Origin: Advenella sp048381675
GTDB lineage: Bacteria; Pseudomonadota; Gammaproteobacteria; Burkholderiales; Burkholderiaceae_B
Length of the DNA stretch: 64,000 bases
Direction: 5' to 3'
Assembly: GCF_048381675.1 (NCBI RefSeq)
Contig: NZ_JBLWIS010000004.1
Span: 219,456 to 283,455, forward strand
This document shows positions 24,611-33,653 of this stretch, piece after piece. The notes beneath the pieces were generated by a model. The model saw nothing but the letters and a program-made list of their open reading frames with translations. It had not been told where the DNA came from and did no database searches. The translations under genes and the position numbers were made by a program. How positions within the stretch are numbered: the first letter of the stretch is position 1; every line of letters starts with the position of its first letter.

Positions 24611-25708
24611 ATGATCCAAACCCCGTATTACCTGATTGACAAATCAGCCCTCTTGAAAAATCTGCAAGTCATCGACTACATCCGGAAAAATTCCGGTGCC
24701 AAGGTGCTACTGGCTTTAAAATGCTTTGCCACCTGGTCAGTATTCGATTTTATGAAACCGTACATGGACGGTACGACCTCGTCCTCCCTGTATGAAGTCA
24801 AGCTGGGCTACCAGAAGTTTGGCGGTGAAACCCACGCTTACAGCGTTGCCTTTGCCGATCACGAAATAAAAGAAGTCATCGCCAATAGCGACAAAATCAT
24901 CTTCAACTCCATCCAGCAGTTTGAGCGCTTTGAAGCCCTGGCAGAAAACAAGCCTAAGGGCCTGCGCCTGAATCCCGGTATCAGCAGCGCTTCGTTTGAC
25001 CTGGCCGACCCGGCCCGCCAGTTCAGCCGTCTGGGAGAAGGCAATCCAGAACGCATCCTTTCCATTATTGATCGCCTTGATGGTGTCATGATTCACAACA
25101 ACTGTGAAAACAGCGAGTTCGCCCGTTTTGATGACCTGCTTACCCAGGTTGAAGAACGCTATGGTGAGATCTTGCATCGCCTGAAATGGGTCAGCCTGGG
25201 CGGAGGCATCAGCTTTACCGAACCGGGCTATCCGGTAGATGCTTTCTGCGAACGCCTGCGCCGCTTTGCGCAAACCTACGGCGTGCAGGTTTACCTTGAG
25301 CCGGGCGAGGCCACTGTGCGCCATACCACCACACTGGAAGTGACCGTGCTGGATACTGGTTTTAACGGTAAAAACCTGGCCGTGGTAGACAGTTCAACCG
25401 AAGCCCATATGCTGGATCTGCTTATTTATCGTGAAACGGCACCGGTCGGGAATAAAACCGGGGCACATCGCTACCAGATCTGCGGTAAAACCTGCCTGGC
25501 CGGAGACATTTTCGGTGAAGGCAATTTTGATGCGCCTTTGCAAATTGGCGATCGCCTGTCTATTGGTGATGCCGGTGGCTACACCATGGTCAAAAAGAAC
25601 TGGTTCAACGGCATCCATATGCCATCCATTGCCATCAAAGAGCCTGATGGCAGCACTCGCCTGGTACGCGAATTTATCTATGACGACTATGTCGGCAGCC
25701 TGTCTTGA
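24611..25708 (+). CDS. nspC: Carboxynorspermidine/carboxyspermidine decarboxylase
   Basis: A PLP enzyme of the alanine-racemase-like fold that removes CO2 from carboxy(nor)spermidine to give (nor)spermidine. The 365-residue protein opens QTPYYLIDKSALLKNL; the PLP lysine is in LLALKCFATW. Further signatures are HNNCEN, SLGGGISFTEPGYP, and LEPGEATVRHT near the middle, then ICGKTCLAGDIFGE. ATG at 24611 is used; a TTG eight codons earlier is unlikely. It is followed by the dehydrogenase that makes its substrate, a known pairing in the alternative spermidine route. Confidence 0.9.
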   Translation: MIQTPYYLIDKSALLKNLQVIDYIRKNSGAKVLLALKCFATWSVFDFMKPYMDGTTSSSLYEVKLGYQKFGGETHAYSVAFADHEIKEVIANSDKIIFNSIQQFERFEALAENKPKGLRLNPGISSASFDLADPARQFSRLGEGNPERILSIIDRLDGVMIHNNCENSEFARFDDLLTQVEERYGEILHRLKWVSLGGGISFTEPGYPVDAFCERLRRFAQTYGVQVYLEPGEATVRHTTTLEVTVLDTGFNGKNLAVVDSSTEAHMLDLLIYRETAPVGNKTGAHRYQICGKTCLAGDIFGEGNFDAPLQIGDRLSIGDAGGYTMVKKNWFNGIHMPSIAIKEPDGSTRLVREFIYDDYVGSLS

Positions 25709-25746
25709 TTAATATTTTAAAAATTGAAGAAAGGGGTAAAAAACCA

Positions 25747-27033
25747 ATGAAACGCAATGTCCTTATTATCGGTGCCGGTGGCGTCGCTCATGTAACGGCG
25801 CACAAATGTGCCCAGAACAATAAACTGCTTGGTGATATCAATATCGCTTCGCGTACTGTTGCCAAATGCGAAGCCATTATTGACTCCATCAAGGAAAAGG
25901 GTAACCTGCAAAGCCCGGGTGTGCTGCGTGCGCATCAACTTGATGCCTATGATATTGAAGCGACCAAGGCACTTATCCGTTCTACCAGTAGCCAAATTGT
26001 GATTAATGTGGGTTCGCCTTTTCTTAATATGTCGGTACTTGAAGCCTGCATTGGCACCGGCGCCGCTTATCTGGATACGGCCATTCATGAGGATCCCAAC
26101 AAGGTTTGCGAGACGCCTCCCTGGTATGCTAACTATGAATGGAAACGTAGCCAGGCTTGTAAAGATGCCGGTGTAACTGCCGTTTTAGGTGTTGGTTTTG
26201 ACCCTGGTGTGGTGAATGCTTACGCTCGTTTCGCCTACGACAACTACTTCGACAAGGTTGAATCGATTGATATTATTGATATCAATGCGGGCAGTCATGG
26301 CCGTTATTTTGCCACCAACTTTGATCCCGAGATCAATTTTCGCGAGTTTACCGCTACCGTCTGGTCCTGGGAAAACAGCCAGTGGAAAGCCAATAAAATG
26401 TTCGAGCATGGTAAAGAATGGGACATGCCGGTGACTGGCAAAAGCATAGCTTATTTAACCGGGCACGATGAGCTGCACTCCCTGTCGCGTTTCCTGGATG
26501 TGCCCAATATCCGGTTCTGGATGGGTTTTGGTGAGCACTATATCAATGTCTTCAACGTATTAAAGAACCTGGGCCTGCTTTCTGAAAAACCCGTACGTAC
26601 CGCCCGTGGCCAGGAAATCGTGCCGCTGGAGGTTGTTAAGGCGGTATTGCCTGACCCGGCTTCACTGGCTGCTGGCTATACCGGTAAAACCTGCATTGGC
26701 GACCTGGTAAAAGGCACTAAAGACGGCCAGCAAAAAGAAGTCATGATCTACAACACCTGTGATCATGAAGCGTGTTACGCCGAAGTAGGCAGCCAGGCGA
26801 TTTCCTATACTGCTGGTGTGCCCGCGGTTGCTGCTGCCATCTTGATTGCCAAAGGCACCTGGGATGCCAAACGCATGGTCAACGTAGAAGAACAGGACCC
26901 GGCTCCGTTCATTGCGCTCATGAACAATATGGGCCTGGTAACCCGCATTAAAGATGAACAGGGCGATCGTATCCTGCACCCCATCCAGGAATTGGCCAGC
27001 CGCGAACCAGAAAAAATGTTTGGGACAGCCTAA
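25747..27033 (+). CDS. Carboxynorspermidine/carboxyspermidine synthase (saccharopine dehydrogenase family)
   Basis: It condenses L-aspartate beta-semialdehyde with putrescine or diaminopropane, reducing the imine with NADPH, to give carboxy(nor)spermidine. The 428-residue protein starts with the Rossmann motif VLIIGAGGVAHVTAHKCAQN and belongs to the saccharopine dehydrogenase family; GFDPGVVNAYARFA and DINAGSHG match the carboxynorspermidine branch. The gene lies 38 bases after nspC. Together they provide spermidine without SpeD/SpeE. The substrate diamine cannot be told from sequence; spermidine is the likelier product in this lineage. Confidence 0.88.
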   Translation: MKRNVLIIGAGGVAHVTAHKCAQNNKLLGDINIASRTVAKCEAIIDSIKEKGNLQSPGVLRAHQLDAYDIEATKALIRSTSSQIVINVGSPFLNMSVLEACIGTGAAYLDTAIHEDPNKVCETPPWYANYEWKRSQACKDAGVTAVLGVGFDPGVVNAYARFAYDNYFDKVESIDIIDINAGSHGRYFATNFDPEINFREFTATVWSWENSQWKANKMFEHGKEWDMPVTGKSIAYLTGHDELHSLSRFLDVPNIRFWMGFGEHYINVFNVLKNLGLLSEKPVRTARGQEIVPLEVVKAVLPDPASLAAGYTGKTCIGDLVKGTKDGQQKEVMIYNTCDHEACYAEVGSQAISYTAGVPAVAAAILIAKGTWDAKRMVNVEEQDPAPFIALMNNMGLVTRIKDEQGDRILHPIQELASREPEKMFGTA

Positions 27034-27200
27034 GGCGTTTGCAGTGCCATTGCAATAAATTCTGCCTTGGTTACCCGCTTGGCGGCTTTGTTATATATTT
27101 GCCACCCCTGTGCGCTGCCGGGGATGGCAAAATATTTTGTGCTCATGTATTCTTCAAGAATAAGAAAAGAATAAAAAACGCACTTTCCGGAGAACAGGCA

Positions 27201-28064
27201 ATGCAAAAGCAAGCGCACCCAGCAATGTCATGGAGTCTGGACAATGTTCCCTATCATGACATAGATATCACGGCGGTCCGGTCAAGAGAAGACCTGTTTT
27301 ATCTGGTAGCGGGTGCTTCGTTTATTGAAATTGCCGCCGACCTGTATACCGATAACCTGATTGAATATTTCAATGACCAGCCCGAGATCATGCAATGGCT
27401 GGTGGATTACTGGAAATTTGAAGAAACCCGCCACGGTCATGTACTGCGCGATTACACCAAACACGTATGGCCTGAATTTGACTGGGATAGGGCTTATGCT
27501 TCTTTTTATGCCGATTATTCGGTGCAATGTACCCAAGAGGCACTTGAGCCTAGCCGTTGCCTGGAAATGGCTGCCCGTTGTGTGGTGGAAACCGGTACGG
27601 CCACGTTTTACCAGGCGTTGTCAGGCCAGGCCAATGAGCCGGTATTGGCTCATATGGCTAGCCTGATCCGGGCCGATGAAATCAGTCACTACAAACATTT
27701 TTACCAATATTTCAGACTTTACCGTACGCTTGACCCCACCAGTCGCTTGAAAATATTCCGTGCCATTGCCCGCCGCGTGATGGAAGCCCGTAACAGTGAT
27801 GCTGAAACAGCCCTGTGGCATGTGTACATGGTGCAGCGCAATGTTGATGTCAACAGTGACAAAACCGAATTCAAGAAAATGTGTGCCCAATTCAGCCAGC
27901 AGTTCCGGCAGTATTATCCCTTGGGCATGGCGGCAAAAATGCTTATGCGACCACTGGATTTACCCAAGGCGGTAAGCCGGGTTGTAGAAGGGCCTTTGGT
28001 TAAAGTGGCCGAGCGGGTGATTGGCAAAAAAACGTCAGCAAAACCTGAAAAGCAGGCTCATTAA
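27201..28064 (+). CDS. Ferritin-like di-iron protein
   Basis: The 287-residue helical protein has ferritin-like di-iron ligands in order: E43 in SFIEIAADLY, E74/E75 with H78 in WKFEETRHGHV, E130 in VVETGTATFY, and E160 with H163 in RADEISHYKHF. The ExxRH and DExxHxxH patterns are those of acyl-ACP desaturase-like or rubrerythrin-like proteins. The first 54 codons of the longest frame are rejected because GGAG precedes the ATG at 27201. It could be a fatty-acid desaturase or other oxygenase; the neighbourhood (polyamine genes) does not decide. Confidence 0.7.
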   Translation: MQKQAHPAMSWSLDNVPYHDIDITAVRSREDLFYLVAGASFIEIAADLYTDNLIEYFNDQPEIMQWLVDYWKFEETRHGHVLRDYTKHVWPEFDWDRAYASFYADYSVQCTQEALEPSRCLEMAARCVVETGTATFYQALSGQANEPVLAHMASLIRADEISHYKHFYQYFRLYRTLDPTSRLKIFRAIARRVMEARNSDAETALWHVYMVQRNVDVNSDKTEFKKMCAQFSQQFRQYYPLGMAAKMLMRPLDLPKAVSRVVEGPLVKVAERVIGKKTSAKPEKQAH

Positions 28065-28179
28065 TGCCTTGTGGGTAGATGCAAGGATTTTTTCGATAAG
28101 AAAATATAACACATTGATTTTATGGAAAGTAAGTTCATGCATTTTTCTTGTTTAGCCCACTTGTACAGATGAAAAAATC

Positions 28180-28250
28180 ACTTTACTATGTGCCTTATAT
28201 GAGTAAAAAAACAAGATAAGTAATAGTAAAGTAAAACAGGTAAAGTAAAA
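28180..28250 (+). repeat. Inverted and direct repeats upstream of TTC38-like gene
   Basis: ACTTTACTAT (28180-28189) and ATAGTAAAGT (28223-28232) are a 10-bp inverted pair. GTAAAGTAAAA occurs at 28226-28236 and again at 28240-28250. They lie 100-180 bases before the next gene in an otherwise empty, AT-rich interval of about 290 bases and may bind a regulator. Confidence 0.4.
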
Positions 28251-28355
28251 AAATTTACTCGCAATCAGCATGAATCGGCCACTGCTTTTCAAGGGTAGTG
28301 TTTGCTGCTTGCCATGCATTCTCAAGTTCTAACAAACTTTTAGGGTGAGCAAGCA

Positions 28356-29693
28356 ATGATGACAGATTTACAAGGCAACCGTCTTGCCCAGGCAAGTGCT
28401 GAAGCTGTAGATTATTACGACCAGGCGGTGGCCGCTTTCAATATTTATACTGGCGATCCCTTCAGCCTGGTTAACCAGGCCATAGAAGTTTCACCAGGCT
28501 TTGCCATGGCACATATCTTCAAGGCTTATATGTTGGCCGTGGCTACCGAGCCGGTCATGAACGGATATGCCAAAGACACGTTACGACACCTCAGAAGCAT
28601 GCATTTAAGTGACCGTGAGGCCTCGCATTTGGGCGCATTGGAGCTAATGCTACAGGGAGAGTGGACTGCTGCCGCCTTGGCGTTGGATATTCACAATTGT
28701 CATTATCCGTTGGATATCCTCGCTTTGCAGGCGGGTCATTTGATAGATTTATACCGGGCTAATGCACGTAACCTGCGTGACCGCTTGGCACGTGTATTAC
28801 CCTATTGGTCAAATAATGTGCCCGGGTATTCCATATTGCTTGGCATGTATGCTTTTGGGCTGGAGGAAACCGGCGATTACGACAGGGCCGAAGAAACCGG
28901 TCGCAAAGCCACGGAACTGCAACCGCGCGACTGCTGGGCACACCATGCCGTTGCGCACGTTTTGGAAATGCAGGGGCGTGTACTTGAAGGCGTGAAATGG
29001 ATGACAGCCCGTGAGTCATACTGGTCTGAAGAAGACAACTTCTTTAAGGTACATAACTGGTGGCACCAGGCGCTTTATTACCAGGAGCTGGGGCAGATAG
29101 ATGTGGTCCTTAGCATTTACGACAATCATATCCACCATGTCAATAGCACCGTGGCCTTCGAGTTGGTTGATGCATCGTCCATGCTATGGCGCCTCAATCT
29201 GGCGGGCGTTTATGTGGGCGATCGCTGGGATGTATTGGCCGACCGCTGGCAGGCCCACGCTGACGGGTCTTCCTACACCTTCAATGATTGGCACGCCATC
29301 ATGGCTTATCTTGGGGCCGGGCGGGATCTTGATGTTGAAAAAAACCTGAAGGATTGCAAAAACATCAAGCCGGGCAGAAAGTCGGAAATGCAGCAATGGA
29401 CTAAACAAGTTACCTTGCCCTTGATGGAAGGATTTATTGCTTTCTGGCGTAAAGATTATCAAACTGCGATTGAGCAGCTGTATGGAACAAGATTTATTGC
29501 CAACCGTTTTGGGGGGAGCCATTCCCAACGCGACATTATAGACCTGACCCTGCTAGAGGCAACCATTCGCGCTGGTCAGACTGAACTGGCACAAGCGCTT
29601 GTTAATGAACGCCTGGCGCTGAAACCAAATAGTCGGCTTAACCGGGGATTTTTGGAGCGAAGCAAAGGTAAGGCAGTTTCCGGGTTTCATTAG
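28356..29693 (+). CDS. TTC38-like tetratricopeptide repeat protein
   Basis: A 445-residue soluble protein without signal peptide. It resembles TTC38 family members: opening AVDYYDQAVAAFNIYTGDPF, CDA..HHAVAHVLEMQGR-type motif (about 195-208), and DNFFKVHNWWHQALYYQELG. Such proteins are helical repeat scaffolds of unknown function, common in proteobacterial genomes. AGGGTGAG precedes tandem ATGs at 28356 and 28359. No operon partner is evident, and an inverted-repeat element follows the stop codon. Confidence 0.75.
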   Translation: MMTDLQGNRLAQASAEAVDYYDQAVAAFNIYTGDPFSLVNQAIEVSPGFAMAHIFKAYMLAVATEPVMNGYAKDTLRHLRSMHLSDREASHLGALELMLQGEWTAAALALDIHNCHYPLDILALQAGHLIDLYRANARNLRDRLARVLPYWSNNVPGYSILLGMYAFGLEETGDYDRAEETGRKATELQPRDCWAHHAVAHVLEMQGRVLEGVKWMTARESYWSEEDNFFKVHNWWHQALYYQELGQIDVVLSIYDNHIHHVNSTVAFELVDASSMLWRLNLAGVYVGDRWDVLADRWQAHADGSSYTFNDWHAIMAYLGAGRDLDVEKNLKDCKNIKPGRKSEMQQWTKQVTLPLMEGFIAFWRKDYQTAIEQLYGTRFIANRFGGSHSQRDIIDLTLLEATIRAGQTELAQALVNERLALKPNSRLNRGFLERSKGKAVSGFH

Positions 29694-29700
29694 TGGCAAA

Positions 29701-29848
29701 GCGTGGGAGTCAAACAACCACCCCGTCAGGCTGCGCCTGCCACCCCTCCACGGAGGGGAATTTTCCTGCTTCGTGGACGTGTCAGTGTTACACATTCCCC
29801 TCCGTGGAGGGGTGGCGCGTAGCGCCGGGGTGGTTCACTCCCGCATGG
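29701..29848. repeat. Long palindromic interspersed repeat (copy 1)
   Basis: Two arms of about 50 bases read as inverted copies: the left arm contains CACCCCTCCACGGAGGGG AA and AACCACCCC, the right arm CCCCTCCGTGGAGGGGTGG and GGGGTGGTT. Each arm also contains a smaller palindrome. Flanks GTGGGAGT and ACTCCCGCA extend the pairing. A related copy occurs at 37001-37124. It sits right after a stop codon and before a convergent gene, so it could also fold as a terminator in RNA. Confidence 0.8.
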
Positions 29849-29901
29849 AAATGCCTAGTGCCCATACTCCGCATGGAATGCATACGCATAATAAATACCC
29901 A

Positions 29902-31062
29902 CTACCGCAGGTAACCTTCAGTCAACGCAACCCAATAAGCGGCACCAATTGGCAGTATTTTCTGGTTAAAGTAATATTCAGGGTGGTGCACCATCTTGCC
30001 AGGGCCGTTGCCCAGAAAACAATAGGTGCCTTTCTTTTTCTGCAGCATGAAGGCAAAGTCTTCTGAGGCCAGAAAAGAGGGTCCGGGATAAATGACCTTA
30101 TCTTCGCCAAAGGTGGCGCGTGCAATTTGCACCGCCTTTTCTGTTTCTTCGGGATCATTGACGAGTACGGCGCCAGGTACCCCTTCGCGGATGTCAGAGG
30201 TGCAGCCAAACGACTGCGCCTGATGCGTAACGATACGGCGGATATTGCCCAGTACCATTTCGCGATCTTCCGGGGTGGTGGTGCGCACGGAAAGGCGCAG
30301 GATGGCATTGTTGGCCACCACATTGCCGGCATTGCCTGCCAAAAAAGCACCAATGGTAACCACGGCACGATGCGCTGGCGCCACATTGCGCGACACGATA
30401 CTCTGGATTGCCATCACAATGGATGAACCAGCAACTACCGGGTCAATGGTCAATTCGGGAATGCCGCCATGCCCGCCTTTTCCGGTAATATTCACTTCCC
30501 AGTTGTCAACCGATGCCATCATCTGGCCCGGGTTGAAGTAAAACTTGCCTTCTTCAAGATCTGGGATGTTATGCATGCCAAACACGGCATCAACGGGGAA
30601 ACGTTCAAATAGCCCGTCCTTGATCATGGCAGGGCCGCCTTCCATGGTTTCTTCACCTGGCTGGAAAATCAGTCGTACAGTACCATTGAAATTTTTGGTT
30701 TTGGCCAAGTACCGTGCGGCACCCAGCAGCATGGCGCTATGGCCGTTATGGCCGCATAGATGTGACACGCCGTCAACGGTTGATTTATAGGATAAATCGT
30801 TTTGTTCCTGAATGGGCAAGGCATCAAAGTCGGCCCGCAGACCGATGCTCTTGTTGCCATTTCCAACCTTCAGCGAAGCGACGATGCCATGTTTGCCAAC
30901 ACCGGAAACAATTTCATAATCGCCAATACGGCGCAGTTGTTCAAGGATGTATTCCGAGGTTGCGGTTTCCTGCATGGACAGCTCGGGGTGGCGATGCATA
31001 TGCTCGAACCATTCTTTCATTTGGGCACTGTCTTGTTCAAGCGCTTTGACGAGGGCATTCAT
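29902..31062 (-). CDS. M20D-type amidohydrolase (hippurate hydrolase/aminoacylase-like)
   Basis: The 386-residue cytoplasmic metallopeptidase-fold enzyme should cleave an N-acyl or amide bond. Family residues are HRHPELSM at 23-30, LRADFDALPI at 75-84, C103-G-H105 in HLCGHNGHSAM, PGEE with E137/E138, and GMHNIPD. The motif usually written CGHDGH has Asn at position 106, a change at a residue that normally orients the nucleophilic water. The dimerisation domain follows (GKGGHGG). It is last in a transcript with the upstream MFS transporter and likely acts on an imported acylated compound. Confidence 0.82.
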   Translation of the reverse strand: MNALVKALEQDSAQMKEWFEHMHRHPELSMQETATSEYILEQLRRIGDYEIVSGVGKHGIVASLKVGNGNKSIGLRADFDALPIQEQNDLSYKSTVDGVSHLCGHNGHSAMLLGAARYLAKTKNFNGTVRLIFQPGEETMEGGPAMIKDGLFERFPVDAVFGMHNIPDLEEGKFYFNPGQMMASVDNWEVNITGKGGHGGIPELTIDPVVAGSSIVMAIQSIVSRNVAPAHRAVVTIGAFLAGNAGNVVANNAILRLSVRTTTPEDREMVLGNIRRIVTHQAQSFGCTSDIREGVPGAVLVNDPEETEKAVQIARATFGEDKVIYPGPSFLASEDFAFMLQKKKGTYCFLGNGPGKMVHHPEYYFNQKILPIGAAYWVALTEGYLR

Positions 31063-31120
31063 ATTGCTTCTCCTGTGTTAAAGAGGGGGCAGCCACTATT
31101 AATGGCGGCTGGCTCGAGAT

Positions 31121-32584
31121 TTATTTGCGCTCGGTGGATTTGCCCTTTGGCACCGTGATGACGATAGACAAGATTGCTGCCAGTAACATCACCAGATTGG
31201 CTGCCAGCGCAAACAAGGCTGCTTCGCGCGAGGCCAGGTTTTCTTGATTACCTACGAAAGTGATGACCCCTTCAATCCAGTTAACGCTGTCATTGGAACC
31301 GGCAATCGCGGTGTAAATGGTTGATGAGATGGCCACCCCAAAAGAGGCACCCAGTGAAGAGGCCATTTTGTAAATACCGGCACCGGCACCTGCCTGGTCT
31401 TCGGGCAGGTTTGACAGGGCGGCATCGGTGGATGGCGTAGCATAGAAGGCCAGGCCAAGCCCGAACAGCGCAAAGGAGATGACTGCCAGCACTGTGTAGG
31501 AGCCCAGCATCAGGTTGGTGGGCATGAGTAACACGATTGACAGGCCGACGATATAGCAGCCCCATAGCATGGGTTTACGTGGACCAAAGCGTTGCAACAT
31601 TTTTTCACCAACGCGAATGAAAGCCAGAATGGTGATGGCGTAGCCGATGGTTAGCAGGCCCGCTTTTTGTGCGGTCATTGAGCCACCTTGCTGCAACAGC
31701 AGCATGGCAACCAGGATGATCCCGGCGGTTGCGTTCAGCAACAGGTTTGAAATGGTGGCGCCGGTATACGTGAGGTTTTTGAAGAGGCGGAATTGTACAA
31801 AAGCGTTGGCGTTGTTACTTTCTATTTTGTAGAAAGACAAGCCAAAAACGATGGCTGTTGCCAGCAGACCAAGCGCGGCAGGACTGGTCCAGCCCAGTTT
31901 GGAACCTTGGGTTGCAAATATTTGTAGTGCAACCATGGTGACCATGAACGTTAGTACGCCCATTAAGTCGAATTTATAGCCTGGTTTTGGGGGAGCCTTG
32001 CTTTCGGGGGTACCGCGTACCATCAGCATGCCAATTAGCGAAACAATCGCGGCAATAATGAAGATCCAGCGCCAGCCAACGTTTTGGGCCATCAGGCCGC
32101 CAAACAAGGCGGCAAAACCGGATCCGCCCCACGACCCCATTGACCATAGTGAGATGGCGCGCTGGCGTTGCTCTCCGCTCCAGTAGGCTTTTACCAGGGC
32201 CAGCGAGGCGGGCATGATGAAAGCACCTGACAGACCCTGGCAGATCCTGCCCAGCATGAGGGAAGTGCCACCCAGCGGGCCAGATGGTGCCAGTCCCACC
32301 AGCAGCGAACCGATGATGGAAAAAACAAAGCCCAGCTGTACCATTTTGACGCGACCGACCCAGTCGGCCAGACCACCGATGACGACAATGAAAATACCTG
32401 AAAAAAGCGCCGTGATTGATACGGCAATATTCATGAAAGACTGTTCAAGCTGCAGATCGGCAGCCATGGCGGGGACAATGTTCAGCGTGGTCTGGGCAAA
32501 CAGCCAGAACGCTAGTACACCTAAAATGATACCGTAAAGCAGCCTGTCATTGCCTTGATAAGTTTCTGCTGTGGTTGGGTTCAT
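31121..32584 (-). CDS. MFS transporter, DHA2 (EmrB/QacA)-type, 14 TM segments
   Basis: The 487-residue protein shows an MFS N-terminal half with GLADWVGRVKMVQLG (the loop 2-3 signature) and RICQGLSGAFIMPASLALV (motif C-like). Hydrophobic stretches fit 14 membrane segments, typical of DHA2 proteins, though it may be a substrate importer rather than a drug exporter. It precedes the amidohydrolase by 58 bases. Two tandem hairpins separate it from the upstream SDR gene. Substrate is not evident. Confidence 0.85.
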   Translation of the reverse strand: MNPTTAETYQGNDRLLYGIILGVLAFWLFAQTTLNIVPAMAADLQLEQSFMNIAVSITALFSGIFIVVIGGLADWVGRVKMVQLGFVFSIIGSLLVGLAPSGPLGGTSLMLGRICQGLSGAFIMPASLALVKAYWSGEQRQRAISLWSMGSWGGSGFAALFGGLMAQNVGWRWIFIIAAIVSLIGMLMVRGTPESKAPPKPGYKFDLMGVLTFMVTMVALQIFATQGSKLGWTSPAALGLLATAIVFGLSFYKIESNNANAFVQFRLFKNLTYTGATISNLLLNATAGIILVAMLLLQQGGSMTAQKAGLLTIGYAITILAFIRVGEKMLQRFGPRKPMLWGCYIVGLSIVLLMPTNLMLGSYTVLAVISFALFGLGLAFYATPSTDAALSNLPEDQAGAGAGIYKMASSLGASFGVAISSTIYTAIAGSNDSVNWIEGVITFVGNQENLASREAALFALAANLVMLLAAILSIVITVPKGKSTERK

Positions 32585-32767
32585 GATAATCCTGTAGGTG
32601 GTTCATTGGCGGGCGTGCCAAAGGCACGAATGAAGGACATCTGGTATCAAAAAACTTAATTCAGAATAGCATATTTTCTATGTGTCTCATATTGGGATAT
32701 AAGTAACTTATTTGTAAATGGAAGTCAGAATATACATATAAAAAATTCAATTAACGGTAAAAAAATA

Positions 32768-32796
32768 AACCCCCTGCTCAAAAAAACAGGGGGTTT
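32768..32796 (-). terminator. Terminator downstream of SDR operon, hairpin 2
   Basis: AAACCCCCTG pairs with CAGGGGGTTT. On the minus strand it is followed by ATTTTTTTA, so it stops transcripts coming from the SDR gene. Confidence 0.75.
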
Positions 32797-32809
32797 ATTA
32801 ACACTTTGT

Positions 32810-32833
32810 AAGGCATTGAATTTTCAATGCCTT
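32810..32833 (-). terminator. Hairpin downstream of SDR operon, hairpin 1
   Basis: AAGGCATTGAA and TTCAATGCCTT form an 11-bp stem immediately after the SDR stop codon. It is followed on the minus strand by only a short T run, so it may protect the transcript end rather than terminate. Confidence 0.5.
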
Positions 32834-32855
32834 ATTTTTTAAGTGACAGGAAGTC

Positions 32856-33635
32856 TTACTGCAGCAGTCGCCCGCCGTCAACCACGATACCAGTACCGTT
32901 AATCATTTTGGCATCTTCAGAGGCCAGAAATGCTACGGTGGCGGCAACGTCTTCGACGGTTACAATCTGGTTCATCGGGTTCATGGCACGTACCGCTTCC
33001 AGTGCCTTCTCTTCCGAACCAAACTGTTTGCTGAGTGTGGCATCAACCAGTTGCGTCCAGACATAGCCCGGATGCACGGCGTTAATGCGTACTTTCTGGC
33101 CAGAGCGGGCGGCACTGAGTGCTGCCTGCTGCGTCATATTGATAATGGCACTTTTGCTGGAACCGTAAGAGCCTCCACCCACGGAACCCACGAACCCGGC
33201 AATCGAGCCCATGTTGACAATGGCGCCGCCATTTTCATTACCTTTCATGGCCTGGATGCCTGCCTGTATACCCAGGAACGTGCCGTCGACATTAATCGAG
33301 AAAAGCCGTTTCCATTCCTGAAAGTCAATGTCGCTGAACGGTACGCTTTGGTTGGAAATAACCCCGGCATTATTGACCAGGATATCGCAGCGACCATGGC
33401 GCGTCACAACCTGTTCAAAGGCGCTTTTCCAGCTTTCCGCAAGCGTGACATTCAGTTGTACGTAGTCGGGAACCGCCATACCCTGAAAGCGGGCGGCCAG
33501 CAAGGCATCATCTTTTTCTTTCAGATCGCCCAGCACAACCCTGGCGCCTTCCTGGGTTAAACGGGTGGCAATGGCCATGCCAATATCACCCATGCCGCCA
33601 GAAATTAACGCGACTTTATTTTCAAGACCTCTCAT
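32856..33635 (-). CDS. Short-chain dehydrogenase/reductase
   Basis: A classical SDR of 259 residues. The cofactor motif is GGMGDIGMA at about 14-22, NNAGV near 88-92, catalytic Ser in MGSIAGFVG and YxxxK as Y-G-S-S-K. ARVVLGDLKEK after the second strand has Asp, suggesting NAD preference. It ends the transcript of VOC, FAH and Bug genes and starts 18 bases after Bug. It probably oxidises or reduces an intermediate in this catabolic route. Confidence 0.85.
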   Translation of the reverse strand: MRGLENKVALISGGMGDIGMAIATRLTQEGARVVLGDLKEKDDALLAARFQGMAVPDYVQLNVTLAESWKSAFEQVVTRHGRCDILVNNAGVISNQSVPFSDIDFQEWKRLFSINVDGTFLGIQAGIQAMKGNENGGAIVNMGSIAGFVGSVGGGSYGSSKSAIINMTQQAALSAARSGQKVRINAVHPGYVWTQLVDATLSKQFGSEEKALEAVRAMNPMNQIVTVEDVAATVAFLASEDAKMINGTGIVVDGGRLLQ

Positions 33636-33653
33636 TATTCATTACCTGTATGA

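Noticed and set aside
29693..30066. Short plus-strand frames in and after the palindromic repeat
   Set aside because: They result from the repeat and from the shadow of the amidohydrolase gene.
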